A DNA stretch of 64,000 nt from Kitasatospora sp. NBC_00458 (GTDB lineage Bacteria > Actinomycetota > Actinomycetes > Streptomycetales > Streptomycetaceae). The position numbers and the translations under genes were made by a program. Under the pieces are notes generated by a model. The model was not told the DNA's origin. It did not search any database and saw only the letters and a list, made by a program, of their open reading frames with translations. Each line of letters begins with the position of its first letter. The first letter of the stretch is position 1. Below, one piece after another: positions 59,201-63,771 of the stretch. Location of the stretch: positions 6,729,001 through 6,793,000 of the forward strand of contig NZ_CP107904.1 of NCBI RefSeq assembly GCF_036013975.1. Direction: 5' to 3'.

Positions 59201-59935
59201 GACATGGAGAAGGCGCCCAACCCCGTTCGGCTCGCACGCGGTCCGAAGGAGCCCAGGCTCATCTGCTTCACGGCCCCCGTCGCGGTGTCCGGAGCCCAGC
59301 AGTACGCGCGCTTCGCGTCGAACTTCCGGGACGTCCAGGACGTGTACGTCGTGCCGACTCCCGGCTTCGGCCGGGGAGAACGGGTACCCGCTTTCGCGGA
59401 AGCGACGATCAGGGTGCAGGCGGAAATTGTGAAGGAATGCGCCGGAGGGGAACCTTTCGTCCTTCTCGGGCATTCCAGTGGGGGATGGTTGGCGCACGCC
59501 GCGGCCACCTACCTGGAGAGTGCCGGCATTCGGTCGGAGGGTGTCGTGCTACTGGACACCTATGCACCCGGAAGCAAGATCGTCGATAGGTACCATTCGA
59601 CGTTCATGAACGGTATGCTGCAACGGGAGCAGGCGGTCGGGCGGATCGACGAAGTCCGTTTGACTGCGATGGGGGCGTATTTTCGGGTCTTCTCCGAGTG
59701 GACACCGCGTGAAACCGCGATCCCCACCCTGTTCCTCAGGGCCTCGGAGTCCCTGGCCGCGGCAAGTGAAGACGCAGTGCGCGATGAACCCGCAACTCCG
59801 GCGGCCGACTGGCGACCCATCTGGGAGCTCGATCACGTGGCCGTCGACGTTGCGGGAAATCACTGGTCGATGATGGAGGAGCACGCCTCCTCTGCCGCGG
59901 AGGCTGTTCGCGACTGGCTTTCCGGACTGGCCTGA
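47288..59935 (+). CDS. Modular type I polyketide synthase E, terminal, with thioesterase (KS-AT-DH-KR-ACP / KS-AT-DH-ER-KR-ACP-TE)
   Basis: Last synthase of the line, 4,215 residues. The start is ATG 47288, with an RBS 9 nt upstream. The N-terminal coiled coil (EDKLRDYLKRVMSDL) matches that of D and pairs with the SATDDELF tail of D. By residue: KS 40-465, AT 590-940, DH 962-1238, KR 1454-1637, ACP 1742-1808; KS 1830-2258, AT 2355-2710, DH 2733-3010, ER 3215-3540, KR 3548-3730, ACP 3832-3905, TE 3985-4215. KS cysteines are Cys212 and Cys2004. The TE has the GHSSGG nucleophile Ser4063, Asp4090 and His4192, so it should release the chain by macrolactonization or hydrolysis. A stable hairpin lies 21 bp after the stop codon, ending the PKS operon. 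The TE segment looks less GC-rich than the rest of the gene. Which hydroxyl closes the ring cannot be read from sequence. Confidence 0.97.
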   Translation: MTNEDKLRDYLKRVMSDLHQARQRLREVQSNLQDVESQSREPIAIVGMACRYPGGVRSVEDLWELVSAGRDAVSELPEDRGWDEDLYDPDPERHGKSYANEGGFVYDVAGFDPAFFGISPREALAMDPQQRLLLEASWEAVERAGIDPTTLHGSRTGVFAGMMYQGYATNLSSVPEDLEGYLGNGGASSTASGRISYTLGLEGPAVTVDTACSSSLVALHLAAQALRQGECSLALVGGVTVMNTPALFVEFSRQRGMAPDGRCKSFAAAADGTGWGEGVGVLLVERLSDARRNGHPVLAVVRGSAVNQDGASNGLTAPNGPSQQRVIRQALANARLTAEQIDAVEAHGTGTTLGDPIEAQALIATYGQERAEDRPLWLGSLKSNIGHTQAAAGVAGVIKMVMAMRHGVLPRTLHVDEPTPQVDWSAGAVELLTEERTWPETGQPRRAGVSSFGASGTNAHVILEQAPVEEAVAEPAGEPVVADPADEPTGVDGAGGGGLGVFSSLPVVPFVVSGRSEGALSGQAERLAAFVGGSADLRDVDVASSLVSGRAVLEHRGVVVAGDRAGVLSGLEALAAGEGVRGVAGSGSGVVFVFPGQGSQWVGMAVGLLECSPVFAGRMAECAVALEPFVEWDLLGVLGDEGLLSRVDVVQPVLWAVMVSLAAVWESVGVVPSAVVGHSQGEIAAAVVAGGLSLVDGARVVALRSRAIGGRLAGRGGMVSVGLPVSVVVGELGSWSGRVEVAAVNGPSSVVVAGDAGALDELVGVWESRGVRVRRVPVDYASHTGHVEVLREELAGVLGAVVPLVPRVPFLSSVHGGWVDVAAGDLGADYWFRNLRCTVEFEKAVESLLRQGQRVFVEVSAHPVLTVGVEETAEALEAAGAGVDAARVLVVGSLRRDEGGPERLLTSFAQAWAGGVSVDWSRVFDGQDARRVDLPTYAFQHERYWLDAPAGAVGDVVSAGLGSADHPLLGAAVALAAGDGFLFTGRLSLRTHPWLADHAVAGTVLVPGTGMLELALRAGERAGCEHVEELTLEAPLVVPERGGVQIQLAVGELDDAGRRSFTLHSRVDDEAEGVEGEWVRHAVGVLTAGPGAVAADDLAVWPPRDAVAVDVSEVYERFAEDGFEYGPVFAGLRAAWRRGEEVFAEVALPVEEQAQAARFGIHPALLDAALHAVALGDEAEGGRVRLPFSWSGVSLHAVGARELRVRLTPVGEGAVSLFVADAAGVVVAAVESLVLRPVTAEQVRAARGAVLGQDSLFRVDWTALSVPADVAGVAGAAWLGERPAALVGLAGDGFVDLAALGAAVDAGLKVPGTVVLGVSGGAGDPVVGVREVAAGVLGVLQGWTADERWAGSRLVVVTRGAVAVESGADVTDLAAASVWGLVRSAQSEHPGRIVLVDVDGDVSGVLPGLLACDEPQVAVRGGVAFVPRLVRAAGAGAGAGSVEGGAKAAFGAAGTVLVTGATGTLGALVARHLVAGHGVRRLVLASRSGADAPGAAELVAELTGAGASVTVEACDVADRDALAALLARIPAQAPLTGIVHAAGVLDDGVIESLTPERFDTVLRPKLDAAWHLHELTEHLDLSAFVLFSSAAGTFGAAGQGNYATANAFLDALAQHRRAKGLSAVSLAWGFWAELSGLTGQLNETDLRRMNRGGLRGLTAQEGLDLFDAACATDAPTFVPARLDVTAFRSRTAAAGEVPALLRALVRTASRRTASAGIAAAGGELARRLAPMPEAERVRVLLELVRTQVAAVLGHTSTATVEDGRAFRDLGFDSLTAVELRNRLNTATGLRLPASLVFDYPTPAVLADHLWAQLSGYRSDDASSAPVPVVDDEPIAIVGMSCRFAGGVESPEDLWRLVTEGRDSVSGFPTGRGWDLDGLYDPDPSVPGKSYTREGSFLHDAETFDPALFGISPREALAMDPQQRLLLEASWESFERAGIDPLSLRGSRTGVFAGVMYQGYGTGVPVLPEGVEGYLGTGSSGSVASGRISYTLGLEGPAVTVDTACSSSLVALHLAAQALRQGECDLALASGVTVMANPALFVEFSRQRGLAADGRVKAFAAEADGTAWGEGVGMLLVERLSDARRNGHPVLAVVRGSAVNQDGASNGLTAPNGPSQQRVIRQALANARLTVDQVDAVEAHGTGTRLGDPIEAQAIIATYGQDRPVERPLWLGSVKSNIGHTQAAAGVAGVIKMVLAMRHGVLPATLNVDEPTPQVDWSAGAVELLTEARPWPETGRPRRAAVSAFGIGGTNAHTILEQAPAEEPVAEVVEPSSLPVVPWVFSGKTEGALRAQAERLVSFVGERDGLRDVDVASSLVSGRAVLEHRGVVVARDRAEALSGLEALAAGGGLAGVAAAGRVAVLFSGQGAQRAGMGRGLYGVYPVFAAALDEVCGELDVCLADELAAAGVSGGVREVMFAEGGVDGSGLLDRTVFTQAGLFAFEVALFRLLESWGVVAGFVAGHSVGEVVAAFVAGVFSLRDACVVVAARGRLMQALPAGGAMVSVRAELARVEEVLAGFGGRVGVAAVNGPRSVVVSGEADAVAEVSAVLATEGCKTRELNVSHAFHSPLMDPMLEEFGRVLEGVEYGTPRIPVVSNVTGELASDVLCEPAYWVRHVREAVLFHEGVRSLHAAGARAFVEVGPDGVLTAMAADTLDGEDVACVAVQRRDRPEPLALLQGVAEAFVNGVAVDWSRLFDGQGARRVDLPTYAFQRRRYWLDAPAGTVGDVASAGLGSADHPLLGAAVALAAGDGFLFTGRLSLRTHPWLADHAVAGTVLVPGTGMLELALRAGEQTGCEHVEELTLEAPLVLPERGGVQIQLAVGELDETGRRSLTLHSRIQGDAEESPQGEWVRHATGVLTGGALAGDTASAVDWSVWPPQGAEAVDVSDLYGRFAERGFAYGPVFAGLRAAWRRGEEVFAEVALPVEEQAQAARFDIHPALLDAAIQGVGLGTFTSGEAKGWLPFAWSGVSLHAVGATELRVRLAPAGTDAVSVEVADATGTPVAVAESLLLRPVTPGQINAARGAGQESMFRIDWTGLTAPTTEAEPTGDRWAWLGELPTGTAGVAFDWFADLAALGAAVDGGADVPRTVVFPVAGGSAGPLADVRGTAARVLEAVQAWVSDERWSASRLVLLTSGAVAPAVGSEVEDMAGTAIWGLVRSAQSEHPDRFVLVDVDGDDAFDVLAWALEAGEPQLAVRDGVAFVPRLARAVGPGAGLVAPSGVAWRAAKGAGETLEDLSLEPCDAAEVALAPNEVRISVRAAGVNFRDVLNALGMYPGNAGLLGNEGAGIVLEVGSEVTGVAPGDRVMGVMGGAFGPVAVTDHRFVARVPEGWSFAEAASVPLVFLTAYYALVDLGGVRAGESVLVHAAAGGVGMAAVQLARHLGARVLGTASAGKWDVLRGLGLEEEEIASSRTLEFREAFTAATGGRGVDVVLNALAYEFVDASLDLLPRGGRFLEMGKTDVRDAAGVAAGRAGVEYRAFDLIEAGPDRIAEMLAELLSLFGAGVLRPLPVRTWDVHRIQDAFRYVSQARHVGKVVLTVPRGVDPEGTVLVTGASGTLGALVARHLVVGHGVRRLVLASRRGADAPGAAELVAELTGAGASVTVEACDVADREALAALLARIPAQAPLTGVVHTAGVLDDGVIESLTPERFDTVLRPKLDAAWHLHELTEHLDLSTFVLFSSAAGTFGAAGQGNYATANAFLDGLAQHRRAKGLPAVSLAWGLWAEASGMTGALGDGNLQRVNRSGVEGLSTAEALELLDTAQTMNDAVLYPVRLNLPATAKVESSAVPALLRGLVRITGRRLAQAGGAPADGASLRRRMHGLTEIQQDGVLLELVREHAATVLGHASAETLPEGAGFPELGLDSLTAVELRNRLNAATGLRLPATVIFDYPAPAALAANLREELAEAAASGAAGPERDGHGGAAQSPGTGSSDGHTIESLYRQACADGKYQEGVEFLMSASRLRPAFERSADMEKAPNPVRLARGPKEPRLICFTAPVAVSGAQQYARFASNFRDVQDVYVVPTPGFGRGERVPAFAEATIRVQAEIVKECAGGEPFVLLGHSSGGWLAHAAATYLESAGIRSEGVVLLDTYAPGSKIVDRYHSTFMNGMLQREQAVGRIDEVRLTAMGAYFRVFSEWTPRETAIPTLFLRASESLAAASEDAVRDEPATPAADWRPIWELDHVAVDVAGNHWSMMEEHASSAAEAVRDWLSGLA
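47405..52720 (+). other. PKS module M10: KS-AT-DH-KR-ACP, methylmalonyl, double bond
   Basis: KS Cys212; AT with GHSQGE and YASH (residues 780-783); DH with HAVAG and HPALLD; KR with LDD; ACP with GFDSL; no ER. Predicted outcome is 4-methyl, C4=C5. Confidence 0.93.
52775..59000 (+). other. PKS module M11: KS-AT-DH-ER-KR-ACP, malonyl, fully reducing, last module
   Basis: KS Cys2004; AT with GHSVGE and HAFH (residues 2561-2564); DH with HAVAG and HPALLD followed by IQG rather than LHA; ER with GVNFRD and GGVGM; KR with LDD; ACP with GLDSL. Predicted outcome is an unbranched saturated C2-C3 next to the carboxyl. Confidence 0.93.
59240..59932 (+). other. Thioesterase domain of PKS E
   Basis: Alpha/beta-hydrolase domain with nucleophile Ser4063 in GHSSGG (nt 59474), acid Asp4090 in LLDTY (nt 59555) and base His4192 in GNHW (nt 59861). 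This is the standard type I TE triad that releases the finished chain. Confidence 0.93.
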
Positions 59936-59956
59936 CCAGTCCTCTCCGAAATGCAT

Positions 59957-59985
59957 GCGGGGGGAATCCGTGTGATTCCCCCCGC
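59957..59985 (+). terminator. Hairpin after the PKS operon
   Basis: Perfect 12-bp inverted repeat: GCGGGGGGAATC at 59957-59968 pairs with GATTCCCCCCGC at 59974-59985, with a 5-nt loop. It lies 21 bp past the stop of PKS E. No long T tract follows, as is common in actinomycetes. It most likely terminates or processes the PKS transcript. Confidence 0.8.
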
Positions 59986-60026
59986 GGGGGTTGCCGCAAT
60001 GGGCGGCAAAGCTTTGGGAAAACCAT

Positions 60027-60033
60027 GGGAAGG
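60027..60033 (+). promoter_or_regulatory. Ribosome binding site of the P450 gene
   Basis: GGGAAGG lies 5 nt before ATG 60039. It favours this start over an in-frame ATG at 59991, which has no clear site. Confidence 0.75.
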
Positions 60034-60038
60034 TTGCT

Positions 60039-61256
60039 ATGGCAGAGCAGGAACTGAATCGGGACGAGATCTCCCCGATGCCGCCGTCCGTGCAGAACGG
60101 CTCGGCCGAGCTGCTGGCCTGGTTGAAGCGGATGCGGCAGGACCAGCCGGTCTACCGCGACCCGGTCGGGATCTACCACGTCTTCCGTTACAAGGACGTC
60201 CAGCAGGTCACGCTGGACCCGCAGACGTTCTCCTCCGACTCGGCCACCGTCATTCCGGGCGTCCCCGCCGAGCTGACCAGCGGCATGCTCTCGGTGACCG
60301 ACCCGCCGGCGCACGCCAAGCTGCGCAAGATCGCCGGTCAGGCGTTCTCGCCCAAGCGGATCAAGGACCTGGAGCCGCGGGTCGTCGAGATCACCGAGCA
60401 GCTCCTGGCGGACCTGCCGGCCGCCGAGTTCGACTTCGTCGACCTCTTCAGCCACCCGCAGCCGGCCCTGGTCATCGCCGAGCTGCTCGGCATCCCGCGC
60501 GAGGACGTCCCCAAGTTCCGTGCGTGGGACGAGAAGCTGCTCGCCACCCAGGTTCCGGACCGCAACAACGAGGCCGAGATGGCCGCCGCGGCGGAGGTCG
60601 CCATGGGCGGCGGCGCCTTCGGTGAGCTCAAGGCCTACATGCTGGAGCTGTGCGGGAAGCGCCGGGCCCAGGCCGAGGACGACTTCATCAGCGCGCTGGT
60701 CCACGCCGAGGTCGACGGCGAGCGGCTGGGCGACAACGAGGCGGCCAACCTCTGCATCCAGCTCCTGCTCGCGGGGCACGTCAGCACGACCGCGGTCCTC
60801 GGCCACCTGCTCCTGGCCCTCGACGGCAACCCGGAGGTCGCGGCCGAGCTGCGGGCCGACCGCGAGCTGATCCCGGCGGCGATCGAGGAGCTGCTGCGGC
60901 ACCAGCCGCCCGCCCCCAAGTTCGCCCGTTTCACCACGGTCGACACCGAGGTCGCCGGAGTCGCCATTCCGGCGAAGAGCGTCGTCATGGTGTGGGTGCT
61001 GTCGGCCAACCACGACGAGCAGGTGTTCACCGAGCCGGACAGCTTCGACATCCACCGGACCCCCAACAAGCACGTGGCGTTCGGTCACGGAATCCACTTC
61101 TGCTTCGGCTCCGCGCTGGCCCGTATCGAGATCCGGACCGCCCTGGAAATGCTGTTCGACAAGTTCGATGACATCCGGGTCGCCCCGGAAGCGCAGATCG
61201 AGTACTACGAGTCCGAGATGTTCGCCGTGAAGCGGATTCCGCTCCTCGCGAGCTGA
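60039..61256 (+). CDS. Cytochrome P450 monooxygenase, polyketide tailoring (CYP105/107-like bacterial class)
   Basis: Soluble heme monooxygenase of 405 residues, normal length for a bacterial class I P450, needing ferredoxin and reductase partners not found in this window. It probably hydroxylates or epoxidises the released polyketide or its macrolactone. Signatures: I-helix AGHVSTT at residues 245-251, K-helix ExxR (Glu284 to Arg287), and heme loop FGHGIHFCFG with axial Cys355. The I-helix is slightly unusual: the position before the conserved threonine pair is serine where many family members have an acidic residue. The start is fixed by GGGAAGG 5 nt upstream. The gene sits alone between two strong hairpins (59957-59985 and 61366-61400), so it may be transcribed or stabilised separately from both the PKS genes and the methoxymalonyl operon. 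No membrane segment or signal peptide is present. The site of oxidation is unknown. Confidence 0.95.
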   Translation: MAEQELNRDEISPMPPSVQNGSAELLAWLKRMRQDQPVYRDPVGIYHVFRYKDVQQVTLDPQTFSSDSATVIPGVPAELTSGMLSVTDPPAHAKLRKIAGQAFSPKRIKDLEPRVVEITEQLLADLPAAEFDFVDLFSHPQPALVIAELLGIPREDVPKFRAWDEKLLATQVPDRNNEAEMAAAAEVAMGGGAFGELKAYMLELCGKRRAQAEDDFISALVHAEVDGERLGDNEAANLCIQLLLAGHVSTTAVLGHLLLALDGNPEVAAELRADRELIPAAIEELLRHQPPAPKFARFTTVDTEVAGVAIPAKSVVMVWVLSANHDEQVFTEPDSFDIHRTPNKHVAFGHGIHFCFGSALARIEIRTALEMLFDKFDDIRVAPEAQIEYYESEMFAVKRIPLLAS

Positions 61257-61289
61257 TCCGGTCGCCTCGGTCGAAATCGGCGGGCGCCG

Positions 61290-61364
61290 GAACGGTGCCC
61301 GTCCGAAACGGCACACCCGTGGAGTGGCGAGCGTTCGAACGGCGCCCGCCTGAAACGGCGCGCC
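61290..61364 (+). repeat. Two diverged 28-bp repeats in the spacer upstream of the methoxymalonyl operon
   Basis: Copies lie at 61290-61317 and 61337-61364 and match at 23 of 28 positions; all five differences are transitions. Each copy contains GAACGG and, 15 bp further on, GAAACGGC. They could be operator half-sites for a regulator or an old tandem duplication. No convincing -35/-10 pair was identified in the same spacer (61257-61428). Confidence 0.6.
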
Positions 61365-61365
61365 A

Positions 61366-61400
61366 CGCCCGCCGGGCCCCTTTCCCGGGCCCGGCGGGCG
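61366..61400 (+). terminator. GC-rich hairpin between the P450 gene and the methoxymalonyl operon
   Basis: Perfect 14-bp inverted repeat: CGCCCGCCGGGCCC at 61366-61379 pairs with GGGCCCGGCGGGCG at 61387-61400, with a 7-nt loop and no T tract. It lies 109 bp after the P450 stop and 28 bp before the next start. It may be a terminator for the P450 transcript, or a leader hairpin that stabilises or attenuates the downstream operon. Confidence 0.75.
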
Positions 61401-61416
61401 GCCGGAACGTCAAGTC

Positions 61417-61422
61417 GAGGAG
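61417..61422 (+). promoter_or_regulatory. Ribosome binding site of the 3-hydroxyacyl-CoA dehydrogenase gene
   Basis: GAGGAG lies 6 nt before ATG 61429, directly after the 14-bp hairpin. Confidence 0.8.
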
Positions 61423-61428
61423 TGGATC

Positions 61429-62316
61429 ATGACCACCGTGGAGAATTCGGCGCACGACGGCGGGGCGGCACACCGGCTCGCTGTCCTGGGTGCCGGTGTG
61501 ATGGGTGTGGGAATCACGACGCTGGCCCTCGCCCGCGGGATTCCCGTCATTCTCGTGGACGTGGACGGGGCGAAACTCGACGAGGCCCGGGCGAGGATCT
61601 CCCAGGAGCTTCGGATGGCCCGGCTGATGGGTGTCCTGCCGCCGGACGGAGCGGTCGGGGAGCTCGTCACCGCGACGGCCCTCGACGCGGTCGCCGGAGC
61701 GACGGCCGTGATCGAGGCGGTCACCGAGGCCAGGGACCTCAAGGCGGAGGTCCTGGCCGGCGTCTCGGCGGTGGTGCGGCCGGGGACCCCGCTGGTCTCC
61801 AACACGTCGTCGATCCCGATCGACGAGTTGGCGGGCTTCGTGCCGCGCCCGGCGGAGCTGATCGGCACGCACTTCATGAACCCGCCCTACCTGATCCGCA
61901 CCGTGGAGGTCATCCGCGGTGCGCGCACCGGGGAGGCCACGATGGCCGGGGTCCGGTCGCTGCTGGACGCGCTCGGCCGCAAGGGCGTCGTGGTGCGCGA
62001 CGCGCCGGGCTTCGTGACCAGCCGTCTGCTGCACCCGATGATCAACGACGCGGCCAAGGTCGTGCAGGCGGGCACCGCGACGGCCGAGGCCGTCGACGCC
62101 CTGATGCAGGACTGCCTGGGCCACGCCACCGGGCCGCTGCGCACCGCGGACCTGATCGGGCTGGACAACCTCGTGGACTCCCTGTGGGTGCTCCACGAGC
62201 GCACCGGGGACGAGGGTGCCCGCCCCTGTGACCTGTTGCTGGAAATGGTTCGAGCGGGCGACCACGGTCGCAAGTCGGGCCGTGGCTTCTACGAGTACGA
62301 GGAGGTACGGCCGTGA
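61429..62316 (+). CDS. 3-hydroxyacyl-CoA dehydrogenase family protein, methoxymalonyl-ACP pathway (FkbK/Asm13-like)
   Basis: Soluble NAD(P)-dependent dehydrogenase of 295 residues. In the known methoxymalonyl-ACP route this protein oxidises the glyceryl-derived unit tethered to the discrete ACP before the acyl-CoA dehydrogenase step. Visible features: an N-terminal Rossmann loop GAGVMGVG at residues 21-28, an acidic end of strand 2 at Asp44, the NTSS motif at 125-128, the catalytic His148 in GTHFMNPP with Glu160 twelve residues on, and a C-terminal GRKSGRGFYEY motif. These match the 3-hydroxybutyryl-CoA dehydrogenase fold over its normal length. A GAGGAG site lies 6 nt before the ATG. Its stop overlaps the start of the ACP gene in a GTGA arrangement, so the two are translationally coupled. 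Sequence alone fits any 3-hydroxyacyl-CoA dehydrogenase; the specific role rests on the ACP, acyl-CoA dehydrogenase and FkbH neighbours. Confidence 0.93.
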   Translation: MTTVENSAHDGGAAHRLAVLGAGVMGVGITTLALARGIPVILVDVDGAKLDEARARISQELRMARLMGVLPPDGAVGELVTATALDAVAGATAVIEAVTEARDLKAEVLAGVSAVVRPGTPLVSNTSSIPIDELAGFVPRPAELIGTHFMNPPYLIRTVEVIRGARTGEATMAGVRSLLDALGRKGVVVRDAPGFVTSRLLHPMINDAAKVVQAGTATAEAVDALMQDCLGHATGPLRTADLIGLDNLVDSLWVLHERTGDEGARPCDLLLEMVRAGDHGRKSGRGFYEYEEVRP

Positions 62317-62615
62317 CCGTATCGAACGACCGGTCGACCGACACCGCAGCCGGGGGCGCCGGCTCCATCGAGGCGGACCTGCTGAGCTACCTGGAGGCCA
62401 GGACCAAGAAGTCCTGGGAGCCGGAGCTCGACCTCTTCGCCGCCGGCGGACTGTCCTCGCTCTTCGCGATGGAGCTCGTCGTCCACCTGGAGAAGACCTT
62501 CGGCATCTCGATCGGCGGTGCGGACCTGCGGCTGGACAACTTCCGCACGGTCAGGCAGATGGGCGAACTGGTACGCCGGCTCCAGGCGTCCGCCTCCGGA
62601 GCCGGCGGTGAGTGA
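62313..62615 (+). CDS. Discrete acyl carrier protein for methoxymalonyl-ACP (FkbJ/Asm14-like)
   Basis: Free-standing carrier protein of 100 residues that would hold the three-carbon unit while it is built into methoxymalonyl-ACP and then hand it to a PKS acyltransferase, here probably that of M6. The phosphopantetheine site is Ser49 in GGLSSLFAMELV; this SLFAM context is characteristic of the methoxymalonyl ACP family and differs from the GFDSL motif of the PKS ACPs nearby. The N-terminal ~18 residues are a disordered Ser/Gly/Ala-rich extension. It starts with GTG 62313, overlapping the preceding stop by 4 bp, and has GGAGG at 62301-62305, 7 nt upstream. Its end overlaps the next gene by 8 bp. 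The whole arrangement points to one tightly coupled operon. Confidence 0.93.
   Translation: MTVSNDRSTDTAAGGAGSIEADLLSYLEARTKKSWEPELDLFAAGGLSSLFAMELVVHLEKTFGISIGGADLRLDNFRTVRQMGELVRRLQASASGAGGE
62598..62601 (+). promoter_or_regulatory. Ribosome binding site deciding the start of the acyl-CoA dehydrogenase gene
   Basis: GGAG lies 6 nt before GTG 62608. It supports an 8-bp overlap with the ACP gene rather than the later in-frame ATG at 62629. Confidence 0.6.
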
Positions 62616-63723
62616 GTCGCTCGCCGACATGTCCGCCACGCTCACCGGACTGGTGGGCGACCGGGCGGACGACTGGGACAGGACCGGACTGCTGCCGGTG
62701 GACCTGCTCCGCAAGCTCGGTGCCATGGGCTACCTCTGTGCGGAGGTGCCGACCCAGTACGGCGGCCTGGGTCTGAGCAGCGGAACGAGTGGTGAGTTCA
62801 CGGCTCATGCCGGGAGCCTGTGCAGCTCGCTGCGCAGCGTGATGACCTCGCAGGGCATGGCGGCCTGGACGATCCAGCGCTTCGGCACCGCGCGGCAGAA
62901 GGCCGACCACCTCGGCAGGCTGACGACGGGGCAGCTGGCCGCGGTCGCCTTCAGCGAGCCGGACGCCGGCAGCGACCTGTCGGCGATGACCACCACGATC
63001 CGGCTGGAGGGCGACGAGGTCGTCCTGGACGGGCAGAAGGTCTGGATCACCGCCGCGCACTACGCCGACCACATCGTGGTCTTCGGGCGTCACGAGGACG
63101 GCGCCGCCGCCGTCGTGGTGCCCGTCACCACCCCCGGCGTCACGGTGGAGCGGATCGCGGACCCGCTCGGCTGCCGTGCCGCGGGCCATGCACGGGTGAG
63201 CCTGGTGGACGTCAGGCTGCCCGCGGAGAGCGTGCTCGGTGGGGCGGGTGTCGGCCTTCCGCTGCCGCTGCTGGTGACCGCGGCGCTGGCCTACGGCCGG
63301 ATGTCGGTGGCCTGGGGGTGTGTCGGCATCCTGCGGGCCTGTCTGGCCGCCACCGCCGGCCACGCCAGGACCAGGGAGCAGTTCGGCCGGCCCCTGGGGC
63401 GGCACCAGCTCGTGGCGGGCCGGCTGGCGGAACTGCTGGCCTCCGAGCAGGTCGCCACCCGGATGTGCGAGCACGCCAGCCGCTGCTGGGACGACGGCCT
63501 GCCGGACATGGTCATCGCCACGGTCCTGGCCAAGCACGTCAGCGCCGGACACGCGGCCCGCGGGGCCGCCTCGGCGGTCCAGATCATGGCCTCGGCGGGC
63601 GCGCAGGACGGGAACGTGGTGGCCAGGGCGTACCGGGACGCCAAGTTGATGGAGATCATCGAGGGCAGCAACGAGATGTGCCAGCTGATGCTGGCCGACC
63701 ACGTCCTGACCGCCGCGCCGTGA
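62608..63723 (+). CDS. Acyl-CoA dehydrogenase family protein, methoxymalonyl-ACP pathway (FkbI/Asm15-like)
   Basis: FAD enzyme of 371 residues, full length for this family, thought to oxidise the ACP-bound hydroxy intermediate towards hydroxymalonyl-ACP. Motifs seen: the FAD/substrate signature AFSEPDAGSD near residue 115, the VWITAAHYAD strand near residue 148, and the C-terminal IIEGSNEM segment with Glu352 at the position of the catalytic base. I chose GTG 62608 because GGAG lies 6 nt upstream and the overlap with the ACP gene fits the coupled operon; ATG 62629 would remove only seven residues. A longer reading frame upstream runs inside the ACP gene and is not used. The FkbH-like gene follows after 48 bp with its own strong RBS. 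The family is certain; the exact substrate is inferred from neighbours. Confidence 0.93.
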   Translation: MSESLADMSATLTGLVGDRADDWDRTGLLPVDLLRKLGAMGYLCAEVPTQYGGLGLSSGTSGEFTAHAGSLCSSLRSVMTSQGMAAWTIQRFGTARQKADHLGRLTTGQLAAVAFSEPDAGSDLSAMTTTIRLEGDEVVLDGQKVWITAAHYADHIVVFGRHEDGAAAVVVPVTTPGVTVERIADPLGCRAAGHARVSLVDVRLPAESVLGGAGVGLPLPLLVTAALAYGRMSVAWGCVGILRACLAATAGHARTREQFGRPLGRHQLVAGRLAELLASEQVATRMCEHASRCWDDGLPDMVIATVLAKHVSAGHAARGAASAVQIMASAGAQDGNVVARAYRDAKLMEIIEGSNEMCQLMLADHVLTAAP

Positions 63724-63755
63724 GACTTCGACGGCGACGGCGACACCGATACGGG

Positions 63756-63762
63756 GGAGGAG
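63756..63762 (+). promoter_or_regulatory. Ribosome binding site of the FkbH-like gene
   Basis: GGAGGAG lies 9 nt before GTG 63772 and is among the strongest Shine-Dalgarno matches in the window. Confidence 0.8.
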
Positions 63763-63771
63763 ACGGTTCCA

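Noticed and set aside
62518..62607. Upstream extension of the acyl-CoA dehydrogenase frame
   Set aside because: It runs through the ACP coding sequence and adds Arg/Pro-rich sequence; GTG 62608 has a well-spaced RBS.
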